Source: Planctomycetota bacterium
GTDB lineage: Bacteria; Planctomycetota; UBA1135; GCA-002686595
Length of the DNA stretch: 13,177 nucleotides
Assembly: GCA_013140785.1 (NCBI GenBank)
Contig: JABFRZ010000357.1
Location: forward strand, 1-13,177
Direction of reading: 5' to 3'
The notes beneath the pieces are model-generated. The model saw nothing but the letters and a program-made list of their open reading frames with translations. It ran no database searches and had not been told where the DNA came from. A program made the translations under genes and the position numbers. This document shows positions 1-9,728 of this stretch, one piece after another (position 1 is the first letter of the stretch; every line of letters starts with the position of its first letter).

Positions 1-39
1 ACGGACTGCGCGACTTGCGCCGAAGCCAAGGGGGGCTGA
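1..39 (+). CDS. C-terminal tail of a Cys-rich small protein (partial)
   Basis: Frame 1 is open from the left edge to a TGA at 37-39 and reads TDCATCAEAKGG. The tail has two Cys separated by two residues and ends in EAKGG. It resembles the Cys-rich protein at 8924-9145, which contains ADCADCKTDC and later GEAKGE. The likeness in composition and motif suggests a paralogue whose body lies outside the window. Only 12 residues are visible, so chance cannot be excluded. The 131 bases that follow (40-170) contain no recognisable gene. Confidence 0.4.
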   Translation, partial: TDCATCAEAKGG

Positions 40-170
40 GGCGCCGGCCGGCTTCGGTGGCGCACTTCGGGGCGGGCTGTCCGCTGCGCGAACGACTCTC
101 GAACGACGAGCTACGCGCGCGCGCGCTATCCTGCCGCATCGACTCCGCGCCAACGCCGACGTTCCCGCTC

Positions 171-662
171 ATGAATCCGAGACTCGCCCTGCTCGCGTTC
201 CTCTCCGCAATCCTGGTCCTGCCGGCCTTGGCCGCACTCGAGGGCGATGCCGCCGGAGAGGACGACGCGGCCCAGGAGGCACGCGAGGACGCCTTCGCGC
301 AGCTCCTCACCGGCGCACGGCTCACCGGCTGGTTCACCGACACCACCAAGCCCGATGCGCCGCCCGCGAAGGACAGCTACGTCATCGCGCGCGCCGAGAA
401 GGCCGACGGCGAACTGTGGCTGATCGAAGCCGTGGTGGGCGAGACCGGCCTGCGGGTTCCGCTCTACATTCCCGTGCAGTGGGCCGGCGACACGCCGGTG
501 ATGGCGCTCGACGACTTCGCGGTGCCGCAGATGGGCACGTTCGACGCGCGCGTCCTGTTCCACGGCGCGAGCTACGCCGGCGTGTGGAGCGGCGCGGAGC
601 ACGGCGGTGAGATGGCCGGGCGGATCGAGCGCGCGGCGGTCGAGGCCGGGACGAAGAAGTAG
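171..662 (+). CDS. Exported protein of unknown function (planctomycete-type family)
   Basis: This 163-residue protein begins with a clear signal peptide: MNPRLALLAF and a hydrophobic core up to about residue 21 (LPALA|AL). The frame is open upstream to position 15, but the signal peptide places the true start at the ATG at 171; no good Shine-Dalgarno sequence precedes it. After an acidic linker rich in Ala, Glu and Asp (about 23-40), the mature domain contains VPLYIPVQWAGDTPV, then MALDDFAVPQMGTFDARVLF and YAGVWSGAEHGG. The pattern WAGDTPV...LDD...GTF.ARVLF...YAG.W..G..GG resembles, from memory, a family of small secreted proteins common in Planctomycetota. No function is known to me and no catalytic residues stand out. 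It is probably monocistronic, as about 100 bases separate it from the next gene. Confidence 0.8.
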   Translation: MNPRLALLAFLSAILVLPALAALEGDAAGEDDAAQEAREDAFAQLLTGARLTGWFTDTTKPDAPPAKDSYVIARAEKADGELWLIEAVVGETGLRVPLYIPVQWAGDTPVMALDDFAVPQMGTFDARVLFHGASYAGVWSGAEHGGEMAGRIERAAVEAGTKK

Positions 663-736
663 GTTCGGCCTAGCCAGGGAGAGGTGTTGCAGAGGCGGGG
701 CTGCTTGCGAGCCAGCGCAGTTGTCGAGTAGGTTCG

Positions 737-754
737 CTCGCCCGCTCGGCGAGG
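737..754 (+). promoter_or_regulatory. Small hairpin overlapping the ribosome binding site of the TPR gene
   Basis: CTCGCC (737-742) and GGCGAG (748-753) form a perfect 6-bp stem with a 5-base loop. The 3' arm contains most of the GAGG (751-754) that is the only plausible Shine-Dalgarno sequence for the ATG at 762, with a 7-base spacer. The hairpin could hide the ribosome binding site. Stems of this size are common in GC-rich DNA, so a regulatory role is speculative. Confidence 0.25.
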
Positions 755-761
755 CGGTTCG

Positions 762-2240
762 ATGACAGGGCGCCGCAAGAAAGACAAACGAGCCCGCGCC
801 GCGCCGCCTGTCGTGCAGGCGAGTCCCGCTCCGCAGCGCTTCTTTCGGCGCTGGCTCCTCCTGCTGCTGATCGTCCTGGGCGGCGCGGCTGTCCTCGTGC
901 AACGCTGCGTTTCCGCGGCGAAATGGGCGCCGGCCGTGCCCGAGAACCTTGACGAGTTCGACGCCGAGGTGCGCGAGCTCATCCAGGAGCACGCGCGCGT
1001 GGCGCGTGCTGAGCCGTCGGCCGAGAACCACGGGACTCTGGGAATGGTGTACGAGGCGAACGGGCTGTGGCTGCACGCGGAACGGAGCTACCGCATCGCG
1101 GCGGAGCTGGCGCGCGCAGCGCCGCTGTGGAGCCTCCATCGCGGCATCGCGCTCACGCACCTCGGTCGGTTGGAGGATGCCCTGGCCGTTTTCCGAGGGC
1201 TGGTCGTCCCGCCACTCGAGTCCGCCGCGGCGCACTATCGCCTGGCCGACGCGTTGCTGACGAGCGGCGCGCTCGACCAAGCATTGGCGCACTTCCAGGC
1301 TGCCGAACGGCTGGCTCCCGAGCGCGCCGAGGCGCACGTCGGACTCGGGGCGGCGCTGTGCCAGGCCGCGCGCTTCGAGGAAGCACGCGTCCAGCTCGAG
1401 CAGGCGGTCCGCCTGGATCCGGGCCTGCGCTCGGCCCACTATCAGCTCGGCCTCGCCCTGCGTGGACTCGGCCGCAAGGAGCACGCGACGCGCGAGCTGG
1501 CGCTGGGCGTGGACGCCGAGAAGCAAGCCCTCCCCGACGCGCTGAGCGCGCGCGTGGCCGCCTTCAAGGTTGGCTACGGTTCACGCCTCGACGGAGCGGT
1601 GGACCTTCTGGACAGCGGGCGCAATCTGGAGGCCATTGCCGTGCTCGAGGACATGCAGCGGCAGCTCCCGAGCGACACCAACGTGCTCAACAATCTCGCC
1701 ATGGCCTACCTGCGCACGGGGAAGGTGCAACGCTCCCACGAGCTCCTGGTTCGCGCCAAGGAGATCGACGGGCAGGCCTTCGCCACGTGGATCAACCTCG
1801 CGGCCTGGGGGCTGGAGAGCGGGGATCTCGAGCAGGGCCTCGCGGCCGCCGACCGCGCCGTGGTGCTCGCCGCCAAGGTTGGAACCGCGCATCTGGTGCG
1901 CGGCAACCTGCTGGTCGCCAAGGGACGCTTCGAAGACGCCTACGCAGCCCTCAAGGAGGCCGTGAAGCTGGATGCGCTGAAGCCCGAGGTGCACCACGCC
2001 CTGGGGCAGGTGTGCGCGCGTCTGGAGCGGTACGAGGAGGCTCGCACGCATCTCTCGGCCGCGGCCCAGCTGGCTCCGGGCTTGTGTGAGGCCCAGCTCG
2101 ACCTGGCGCAAGTTCACCTGCTGCTCGGCAGCCTCGAGGCCGCGCGTCAGGCTCTCGCAGCCGCGCGGCGCATCACTCCTGACCACCCGGGCGTGGCTCG
2201 CCTCGCGCGCGAGATCGATGGGCAGGCCGGCGCTCGATGA
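762..2240 (+). CDS. Membrane-anchored tetratricopeptide (TPR) repeat protein
   Basis: This 492-residue protein starts with a very basic segment (MTGRRKKDKRARA), followed by one transmembrane helix at about residues 31-47 (WLLLLLIVLGGAAVLV). That predicts a short cytoplasmic tail and a large periplasmic part. From about residue 87 almost the whole chain is helical TPR repeats of 34 residues, around ten in number. The consensus Ala/Gly/Leu and DP-type positions are visible in AEAHVGLGAALCQAARFEEA, VLNNLAMAYLRTGKVQRSHE and VHHALGQVCARLERYEEA. A less regular linker near 257-280 divides the repeats into two blocks. TPR arrays are protein-binding scaffolds; the ligand is unknown. The stop overlaps the next start (ATGA at 2237-2240), so the two products are translationally coupled and probably act together. 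Confidence 0.9.
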   Translation: MTGRRKKDKRARAAPPVVQASPAPQRFFRRWLLLLLIVLGGAAVLVQRCVSAAKWAPAVPENLDEFDAEVRELIQEHARVARAEPSAENHGTLGMVYEANGLWLHAERSYRIAAELARAAPLWSLHRGIALTHLGRLEDALAVFRGLVVPPLESAAAHYRLADALLTSGALDQALAHFQAAERLAPERAEAHVGLGAALCQAARFEEARVQLEQAVRLDPGLRSAHYQLGLALRGLGRKEHATRELALGVDAEKQALPDALSARVAAFKVGYGSRLDGAVDLLDSGRNLEAIAVLEDMQRQLPSDTNVLNNLAMAYLRTGKVQRSHELLVRAKEIDGQAFATWINLAAWGLESGDLEQGLAAADRAVVLAAKVGTAHLVRGNLLVAKGRFEDAYAALKEAVKLDALKPEVHHALGQVCARLERYEEARTHLSAAAQLAPGLCEAQLDLAQVHLLLGSLEAARQALAAARRITPDHPGVARLAREIDGQAGAR

Positions 2241-3904
2241 GCGTCGCTCGCCACATCGCGCTGCTGGTCGCGCTCACCGTGGCTTGCGTGGCCGGCGCCT
2301 GCGGCGGCGGCGGCGGAGTCGCGCAGACCTCGGGACCGGCGTGGTTCGAGGAGGTGGCCGAGAAAGCTGGCCTGGACTTCCGCCACACGCCCGGGCGCGA
2401 GCGCGCCTATCGGTTCCCCGAGATCGTCGGCTCGGGTCTCGGTTTCGCCGACGTTGACGAGGATGGCTTCCTCGACCTGTTCGCCGTGCAGAGCGGCGAG
2501 CTCTCCGGCGCGGACGAGAGCGCGCCCAGCGACCGTCTCTACCGCAATCGTCGCGATGGAACCTTCGAGGATGTCACCACCGCGGCCGGCCTCGTCGAGC
2601 GCGCATACGGGATGGGTTGCGCCTTTGGGGACGCCGACGGCGACGGCCACGTGGACCTCTTCGTGACCAACGTGGGGCCGGATGTGCTCCATCACAACCT
2701 CGGGCAAGGCCGCTTCGAGGACGTGACGGCGCGCGCCGGCGTCGGGGACCCGAACTGGGGAACGAGCGCCGCCTTCCTCGATTACGACGCGGACGGGGAC
2801 CTCGACCTGTTCGTCTGCAACTACGTGAACTGGTCGAGCGAGCGCGAGATCCAGTGCAGCTCCAGCTCCGGGCAGCGCGACTACTGCAGCCCCAAGAACT
2901 ACAACGCGCCGGCCCCGGACAGCCTGTTTCGGAACGAGGGCGCGCTCGTGTTCACGGACGTGTCGGAAAAGGCCGGCATCCACGCGGCCTCCGGCAACGG
3001 ACTCGGAGTGGTGTGCCAGGACTTCGACCAGGATGGACGGCTCGACCTCTACGTGGCCAACGACCTGACGCCCAATCAGCTGTGGATGAACCAGGGCGAC
3101 GGAACGTTCCAGGACGAGGCCCTGTTCGCCGGTTGTGCCGTCAACGCTGACGGCAAGGCCGAGGCGGGCATGGGAGTCATCGCCTTCGATCATCAAGAAG
3201 ACGGCGACACGGACTTCTTCATCACGCACCTGGATGGCGAGACCAACACGCTGTTTCAAAACGACGGCGGGCTCTACAGCGACCAGACCCGGCTCTCGGG
3301 CCTCGGACCGCCCAGCTTCCCCTTCACGGGCTGGGGCACGGGCGACGCCGATTTCGACCACGACGGCTGGCTCGACATCTATGTCGCGAACGGACGGGTC
3401 GCGCGGTCCATCGTGGAAGGCGCGGACCCCTTCGCCGAGCCCGATCAGCTTTTCCGCGGCCTGGCGGGGACGCGCTTCGAGGAGGTCTTGCCGCGCGGCG
3501 GCGTCGTGCCGAGCTTGATCGACAACGGCCGCGGGGCGGCCTTCGGCGACTACGACAACGACGGCGACGTGGACGTGGCCGTGTCGAACAACGGCGGCCG
3601 GCTCCATCTGCTGCGGAACGTGGCCGCGCGCGGGCACTGGATCCAGCTGCGCGTCCTCGACGCGCGCGGAAGCGACGCACTGGGCGCGAGCCTGTCGATC
3701 CAGAGCGGGACGAGGCGCTTCGCCCGCACCGTCCGGGTTGCCTACAGCTTTTGCTCCAGCAACGACCCGCGCGTCCACCTCGGCCTGGGAGCGAGCGCCG
3801 AGCCCGTGACGGTCAGCGTGCGTTGGCTCGACTCGACCCAGCAGTCCTTCGGGCCGCTCGCCGTCGATCGCCAGCACGTCCTGTCCAAGAGCACGACGCG
3901 CTGA
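2237..3904 (+). CDS. CRTAC1-like FG-GAP/VCBS repeat protein with C-terminal ASPIC/UnbV domain
   Basis: This 555-residue secreted protein has an N-terminal export signal (RHIALLVALTVACVAGAC). Cys22 before a Gly run could be a lipidation site, but the lipobox (AGAC) is weak. Seven Asp-rich FG-GAP/VCBS calcium-binding repeats follow, centred near residues 73, 132, 183, 263, 322, 373 and 439; examples are ADVDEDGFLDLF, LDYDADGDLDLFVCN and GDYDNDGDVDVAVSN. Such repeats normally build a beta-propeller. C207 and C217 (with RDYCSPKNY) form a pair that recurs, from memory, in this family and may be a disulfide. Residues 465-550 form the ASPIC/UnbV domain, with SSNDPRVHLGLG near 507-518. Family members are extracellular or periplasmic and of unknown biochemical role. 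Coupling to the upstream TPR gene is a recurrent arrangement in Planctomycetota and Acidobacteriota. Confidence 0.92.
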   Translation: MSVARHIALLVALTVACVAGACGGGGGVAQTSGPAWFEEVAEKAGLDFRHTPGRERAYRFPEIVGSGLGFADVDEDGFLDLFAVQSGELSGADESAPSDRLYRNRRDGTFEDVTTAAGLVERAYGMGCAFGDADGDGHVDLFVTNVGPDVLHHNLGQGRFEDVTARAGVGDPNWGTSAAFLDYDADGDLDLFVCNYVNWSSEREIQCSSSSGQRDYCSPKNYNAPAPDSLFRNEGALVFTDVSEKAGIHAASGNGLGVVCQDFDQDGRLDLYVANDLTPNQLWMNQGDGTFQDEALFAGCAVNADGKAEAGMGVIAFDHQEDGDTDFFITHLDGETNTLFQNDGGLYSDQTRLSGLGPPSFPFTGWGTGDADFDHDGWLDIYVANGRVARSIVEGADPFAEPDQLFRGLAGTRFEEVLPRGGVVPSLIDNGRGAAFGDYDNDGDVDVAVSNNGGRLHLLRNVAARGHWIQLRVLDARGSDALGASLSIQSGTRRFARTVRVAYSFCSSNDPRVHLGLGASAEPVTVSVRWLDSTQQSFGPLAVDRQHVLSKSTTR

Positions 3905-3916
3905 GTTCTTGTTGGC

Positions 3917-3956
3917 GGGGGAGGCGAACCCTCGGCCGCGACACGCGGCCTCCCCC
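3917..3956. terminator. Hairpin between convergent genes, probable bidirectional terminator
   Basis: GGGGGAG (3917-3923) pairs with CTCCCCC (3950-3956). Inside it GGCCGCG (3934-3940) pairs with CGCGGCC (3944-3950) around a 3-base loop, the two stems sharing base 3950. The element fills most of the 62-base gap between the FG-GAP gene and the convergent metH. No T tract follows on the + side, so it would act as a GC-rich non-canonical terminator. Position and stem strength support the call. Confidence 0.6.
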
Positions 3957-3966
3957 TCCTCGTAGC

Positions 3967-7443
<3,477 letters not shown>

Positions 7444-7448
7444 GGCTG

Positions 7449-8381
7449 TCAGGGCTTGATGGCGGTCGCGATCAAGGTCATGAAGTGCGGCGGCTGCGGA
7501 TCCCGCGCGGCGCGCACCACGCGCACCTTCTCGAAGCCGGCCTGGGTGACGAGCTCCTCGAGTCCGTGCTCGGTGAAGCCGAGATGCAGGTGTCCGAGCT
7601 TCTCGCGCACCCACTCCTCGGTGTGCGCCAAGAGGTCGATCACGAGCAAGCGTCCGCCGCGCACCAAGAGCCGCCGCGCTTCGCCCAGGCAGCGCGCCGG
7701 GACGCGCGCGTGGTGCAGGGCTTGGCTCGCGACGACAACGTCGTGCGAGGCGTCCGGGAGCGGCAGGTCCTCGATGTCGCCCTGGACGCATTCGATGTTG
7801 GTGATGCCCTTCGACTTCGCGCGCGTTGCGAGCTGGGCCAGCATCTCGGCCGAGAGGTCGACGGCCGTGACCGTTGCGGCCACCTCGGCCAGCATCAAGG
7901 TCAGGAGGCCGTCGCCGATGCCGAGGTCGGCGTAGCGCGCGCGCGGTGCGAGTTGGAGCACACCGCGCGCGAGGCCCTCCCACGTGCGCCCAGGTAGGAG
8001 CTCGTCGCCGAAGCTCGCCGCCACGCGGTCGAAGTAGGCGCGGCGCTCGGAACGACTGCGCTCGCGCAGCGCGCGCAGGCCGGCCTCGTCGGCCTCGAAC
8101 TCGGGCGCCGTCGCGTTCTCACCCTGGATGGTCCCCCAGAACCCCGCCGCTGGTCCGGCCGCGATCGAATAGAAGGTGCGCCGTCCGGCCTTGCGATCCT
8201 GCACCAGGCCGACCTCCTTGAGCAGCGCGAGGTGCGTCGAGACGCGGCTCTGCCCCATGTTGAGGATCTCCATGAGGTCCGTGCCGGAGAGCTCCTCCTG
8301 CGCCAGCAGGTGGAGGAGCCGCATGCGAGTCTCGTCTGCCAGGGCGCGCAGAAGCCGAGAGGTTCCGTTGAGTCCGATCAT
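7449..8381 (-). CDS. ArsR-family winged-helix regulator fused to a SAM-dependent methyltransferase domain
   Basis: This 310-residue two-domain protein has residues 1-75 as an ArsR-type winged helix. LADETRMRLLHLL starts it, and the recognition helix and wing lie in MGQSRVSTHLALLKEVGLVQ and RKAGRRTFYSI. It lacks the Cys-rich metal site of classical ArsR sensors. Residues 115-250 are a class I methyltransferase: motif I DLGIGDG (152-158), the acidic AVDLSAEML (173-181, Asp175), GDIEDLPLPD (201-210) and ALHH (221-224). Fused ArsR-methyltransferase proteins are known near methionine-cycle genes, and the ArsR-type SahR regulators respond to S-adenosylhomocysteine. The 5-base gap to metH supports a regulator of methyl-group recycling that uses its SAM fold as a sensor; that is inference, and true methyl transfer is not excluded. 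The ATG at 8381 fits the ArsR N-terminus; an in-frame GTG at 8420 would add 13 unlikely residues. Confidence 0.9.
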   Translation of the reverse strand: MIGLNGTSRLLRALADETRMRLLHLLAQEELSGTDLMEILNMGQSRVSTHLALLKEVGLVQDRKAGRRTFYSIAAGPAAGFWGTIQGENATAPEFEADEAGLRALRERSRSERRAYFDRVAASFGDELLPGRTWEGLARGVLQLAPRARYADLGIGDGLLTLMLAEVAATVTAVDLSAEMLAQLATRAKSKGITNIECVQGDIEDLPLPDASHDVVVASQALHHARVPARCLGEARRLLVRGGRLLVIDLLAHTEEWVREKLGHLHLGFTEHGLEELVTQAGFEKVRVVRAARDPQPPHFMTLIATAIKP

Positions 8382-8440
8382 GGCATCTCGATAGTACGAT
8401 CCCTCGACAGGTCTGGCCACTGGCCTGGATGTGGAGCTCG
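8382..8440 (-). promoter_or_regulatory. Candidate promoter/operator ahead of the regulator-metH genes
   Basis: The 84-base gap between the Smr gene and the regulator gene holds an interrupted palindrome, GGCCA-C-TGGCC (8415-8425). Towards the regulator start lies the least GC-rich stretch nearby. Read on the - strand it contains TACTAT (a 4/6 match to a -10 box), with TGGCCA (4/6 match to a -35 box) 17 bases upstream, inside the palindrome. An autoregulating ArsR protein could bind there. The matches are weak and no known SahR box was recognised. Confidence 0.25.
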
Positions 8441-8465
8441 GATCTCGGGCAAGTCCGCCGCCCGG

Positions 8466-8753
8466 TCAGCCCAGGCGCACGTCCAGGGCGCCGTCCCGGT
8501 GGACGCGCTGCACGTCCTTCACCCCGAGAGCGCGGCCCTCCGGACCCCGCAGCCACGCCTCGATTCGGGGGCGCAGGACGGCCTTCTGGTCCGGGTTGCC
8601 CCAGCCCGCCCCGGTCACCACCAGCAGGCGAACTCGGCCTCGAACGCGAGCGGCATGGAGCGACTGGGCCACCCTGCGCAGAGCCTGCTCGACCGTCAGG
8701 CCGTGGAGGTCCACGGCTTCCGATTCGTCCTGCGGATCATCGACTGGGGCCAT
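8466..8753 (-). CDS. Small stand-alone Smr-domain protein
   Basis: This 95-residue protein is nearly all Smr domain (the domain at the C-terminus of MutS2). It shows VDLHGLTVEQAL (14-25), with the family LDLHG motif as VDLHG, then LLVVTGAGWGNPDQ (44-57) in place of the usual TGKG/TGRG, and VLRPRIEAWL (59-68). Smr domains bind or cut nucleic acids, and small solo versions are widespread without a settled role. The frame is open upstream to 8879. I chose the ATG at 8753 because it sits after an ACGAGAA Shine-Dalgarno-like sequence and just ahead of the conserved domain; the upstream extension is low-complexity and overlaps the leader of the divergent gene. It is the first gene of the - strand run, 84 bases before the ArsR-methyltransferase gene. 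A functional link to methionine synthesis is not evident. Confidence 0.8.
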   Translation of the reverse strand: MAPVDDPQDESEAVDLHGLTVEQALRRVAQSLHAARVRGRVRLLVVTGAGWGNPDQKAVLRPRIEAWLRGPEGRALGVKDVQRVHRDGALDVRLG

Positions 8754-8820
8754 GGATTCTCGTGTTTCTGCCGTCGCGGGCTGTGTTTCCGCCCGTAGTC
8801 TGGCCGATTCGACTCTCGCT

Positions 8821-8897
8821 GGCGCGGGCTTTTCGCGCCGATCGGGGAGAAGGTACCCTCCCCGAGATCCCATCAACACCTGGCCGCTTCCGCGGCC
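8821..8897 (+). other. Run of three hairpins in the divergent intergenic region
   Basis: The 170 bases between the divergent Smr and Cys-rich genes hold three perfect stems in a row. They are GGCGCG/CGCGCC (8821-8826 with 8834-8839), TCGGGGAG/CTCCCCGA (8842-8849 with 8858-8865, 8-base loop) and GGCCGC/GCGGCC (8882-8887 with 8892-8897, TTCC loop). If transcription of the Cys-rich gene starts upstream, all three would lie in its 5' leader. I see no known riboswitch core and no convincing promoter boxes. Confidence 0.3.
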
Positions 8898-8923
8898 TTC
8901 CGATTCGAAACGGAGCCAAACCG

Positions 8924-9145
8924 ATGAAGAAACTATTGCTCGGCCTGTGTCTCACTGCCCTGGGCGTCGCCTGCCGCGCCTCGGGCGCCAACATGCACGA
9001 CTCGTCCTGCACCGGGGCGGACTGCGCGGACTGCAAGACCGATTGCACCGAGATGCCGAAGGACGCGGCCTGCACGGGCGAGGCCAAAGGCGAGTGCAGC
9101 GGCGAAGCCAAGGTCTGCCCGGTCACGGGCAAGACCATGAACTAG
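8924..9145 (+). CDS. Cys-rich putative small lipoprotein
   Basis: This 73-residue protein starts with MKKLLLGLCLTALGVAC, a short basic n-region and hydrophobic core ending at Cys17. That is consistent with a lipoprotein or cleaved signal, although the lipobox (GVAC) is not canonical. The mature part has seven further Cys (29, 34, 37, 41, 50, 58, 65) in CTGADCADCKTDC, ACTGEAKGECSGEAKVC and CPVTGK. The spacing is irregular, metallothionein-like in density, and CPVTGK recalls the Cys-Pro motif of YHS-type metal-binding peptides. A role in metal or redox binding in the cell envelope is inferred from composition and from the metal-uptake genes downstream. GGAG at 8912-8915 is a good Shine-Dalgarno sequence with an 8-base spacer. 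A strong terminator follows, so the gene is probably transcribed alone. The left-edge fragment at 1-39 may be a paralogue. Confidence 0.8.
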   Translation: MKKLLLGLCLTALGVACRASGANMHDSSCTGADCADCKTDCTEMPKDAACTGEAKGECSGEAKVCPVTGKTMN

Positions 9146-9164
9146 CACCGAAGCCAGGTCTTCG

Positions 9165-9204
9165 AACGGGGCCCGCGGAGCACGCTTCGCGGGCCCCGTT
9201 GCAT
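9165..9204 (+). terminator. Strong hairpin terminator after the Cys-rich gene
   Basis: AACGGGGCCCGCG (9165-9177) and CGCGGGCCCCGTT (9188-9200) form a perfect 13-bp stem with a 10-base loop, 19 bases after the stop. A short T-containing tail (GCATTTG) follows rather than a full T tract. It separates the Cys-rich gene from the metal-uptake cluster. Confidence 0.75.
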
Positions 9205-9248
9205 TTGCGGTGTGCGCGCCGACGCGAGCGGCCGTGGTGCGCGGCAGA

Positions 9249-9278
9249 TTGACACCCCAGGGTCGCCAAGGATGCAAT
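9249..9278 (+). promoter_or_regulatory. Predicted sigma-70-type promoter of the metal-uptake cluster
   Basis: A perfect TTGACA box lies at 9249-9254, with TGCAAT (4/6 match to TATAAT) at 9273-9278 after an 18-base spacer. It sits just after the terminator and just before the first gene of the cluster. Transcription would start near 9285, which rules out the upstream GTG at 9210 as start of the next gene. The prediction rests on consensus matching only. Confidence 0.4.
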
Positions 9279-9288
9279 GCTGCTCCGG

Positions 9289-9317
9289 TCTCGAGCCGAC
9301 TTGTTTCATCTCGAGCC
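9289..9317 (+). repeat. Direct repeat TCTCGAGCC with 20-bp period, candidate operator
   Basis: TCTCGAGCC occurs at 9289-9297 and again at 9309-9317, start to start exactly 20 bases, about two helical turns. Each copy contains the palindrome CTCGAG. The pair lies just downstream of the predicted transcription start and upstream of the first start codon, a usual place for a repressor operator. It does not look like the Zur or Fur boxes I know. Confidence 0.35.
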
Positions 9318-9326
9318 CTTCGCCGT

Positions 9327-9728
9327 TTGAAGTCTCGTCGGACTCGCATTGCCTTGGAGCGCAGCCTGGCCGCGCTCTTCGCCGCGCTCGTGCTAGGCGT
9401 TTGGCCAGCGGCTTTCTGGCACGAGGCAACGACCGTGCACGAGGTTTGCGCCAAGCACGGCGAGCTCGTGGACGTCTCGGGGCCGGAGGACGCGCCGAGC
9501 GAAGGGGCCGGAGAGGGGCCACTCTGGGGCGAGCCCGAGGAGCACGAGGGCCAGCACGAGCACTGCCCGTTCGTCACGCTCGGCCAGCCGTCGCCGCCCG
9601 CTCCGGCTGTGCGCGACGTGGGTGTGCGCTTGGACGAGGCGGCGGCCGTGCCCCCGCAATGGAGCCAGGCTCGCCGGGGCTCGGTCCCGATCCTCCGGCT
9701 GGCCCCCAAGCAGTCGCCCCCGGTCTAG
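9327..9728 (+). CDS. Small His/Cys-rich membrane-anchored protein ahead of metal-uptake genes
   Basis: From a TTG at 9327 the product has 133 residues. A basic N-terminus (KSRRTRIALERS) precedes one hydrophobic helix (about 14-30, LAALFAALVLGVWPAAF). The exported part has H32, H38, C41 and H44 (WHEATTVHEVCAKHGE), an acidic linker, then H73, H77, H79 and C80 (EEHEGQHEHCPF). It ends in LAPKQSPPV after a Pro/Ala-rich stretch. The HEHCPF element and one-helix layout recall DUF2946-like proteins, many of which accompany metal or TonB genes; this is resemblance, not proof. The His/Cys/acid clusters suggest a periplasmic Zn2+ or Cu+ binding accessory. The frame is open back to a GTG at 9210, but that lies upstream of the predicted promoter. 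TTG at 9354 is another possible start. It is the first gene of the metal-uptake run. Confidence 0.7.
   Translation: MKSRRTRIALERSLAALFAALVLGVWPAAFWHEATTVHEVCAKHGELVDVSGPEDAPSEGAGEGPLWGEPEEHEGQHEHCPFVTLGQPSPPAPAVRDVGVRLDEAAAVPPQWSQARRGSVPILRLAPKQSPPV

Noticed and set aside
40..66. GC-rich stem with a CTTCGG loop after the left-edge coding fragment as a terminator.
   Set aside because: The arms GCGCC and GGCGC are only 5 bp, the inner pairing is interrupted, and there is no T tract.
658..736. A 10-base direct repeat AGTAGGTTCG at 658-667 and 727-736.
   Set aside because: The first copy overlaps the stop codon of the upstream gene, spacing shows no helical phase, and nothing else marks it as a site. 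It is probably chance.
8382..8465. A SAM or SAH riboswitch upstream of the regulator-metH genes.
   Set aside because: The 84-base gap shows none of the conserved core sequences of the SAM or SAH riboswitches I know.
9274..9352. GCAATGC (9274-9280) and its inverse GCATTGC (9346-9352) as a long-range inverted repeat or Zur site.
   Set aside because: Seven bases at this distance are expected by chance, and neither copy has the extended AT-rich palindrome of known Zur boxes.
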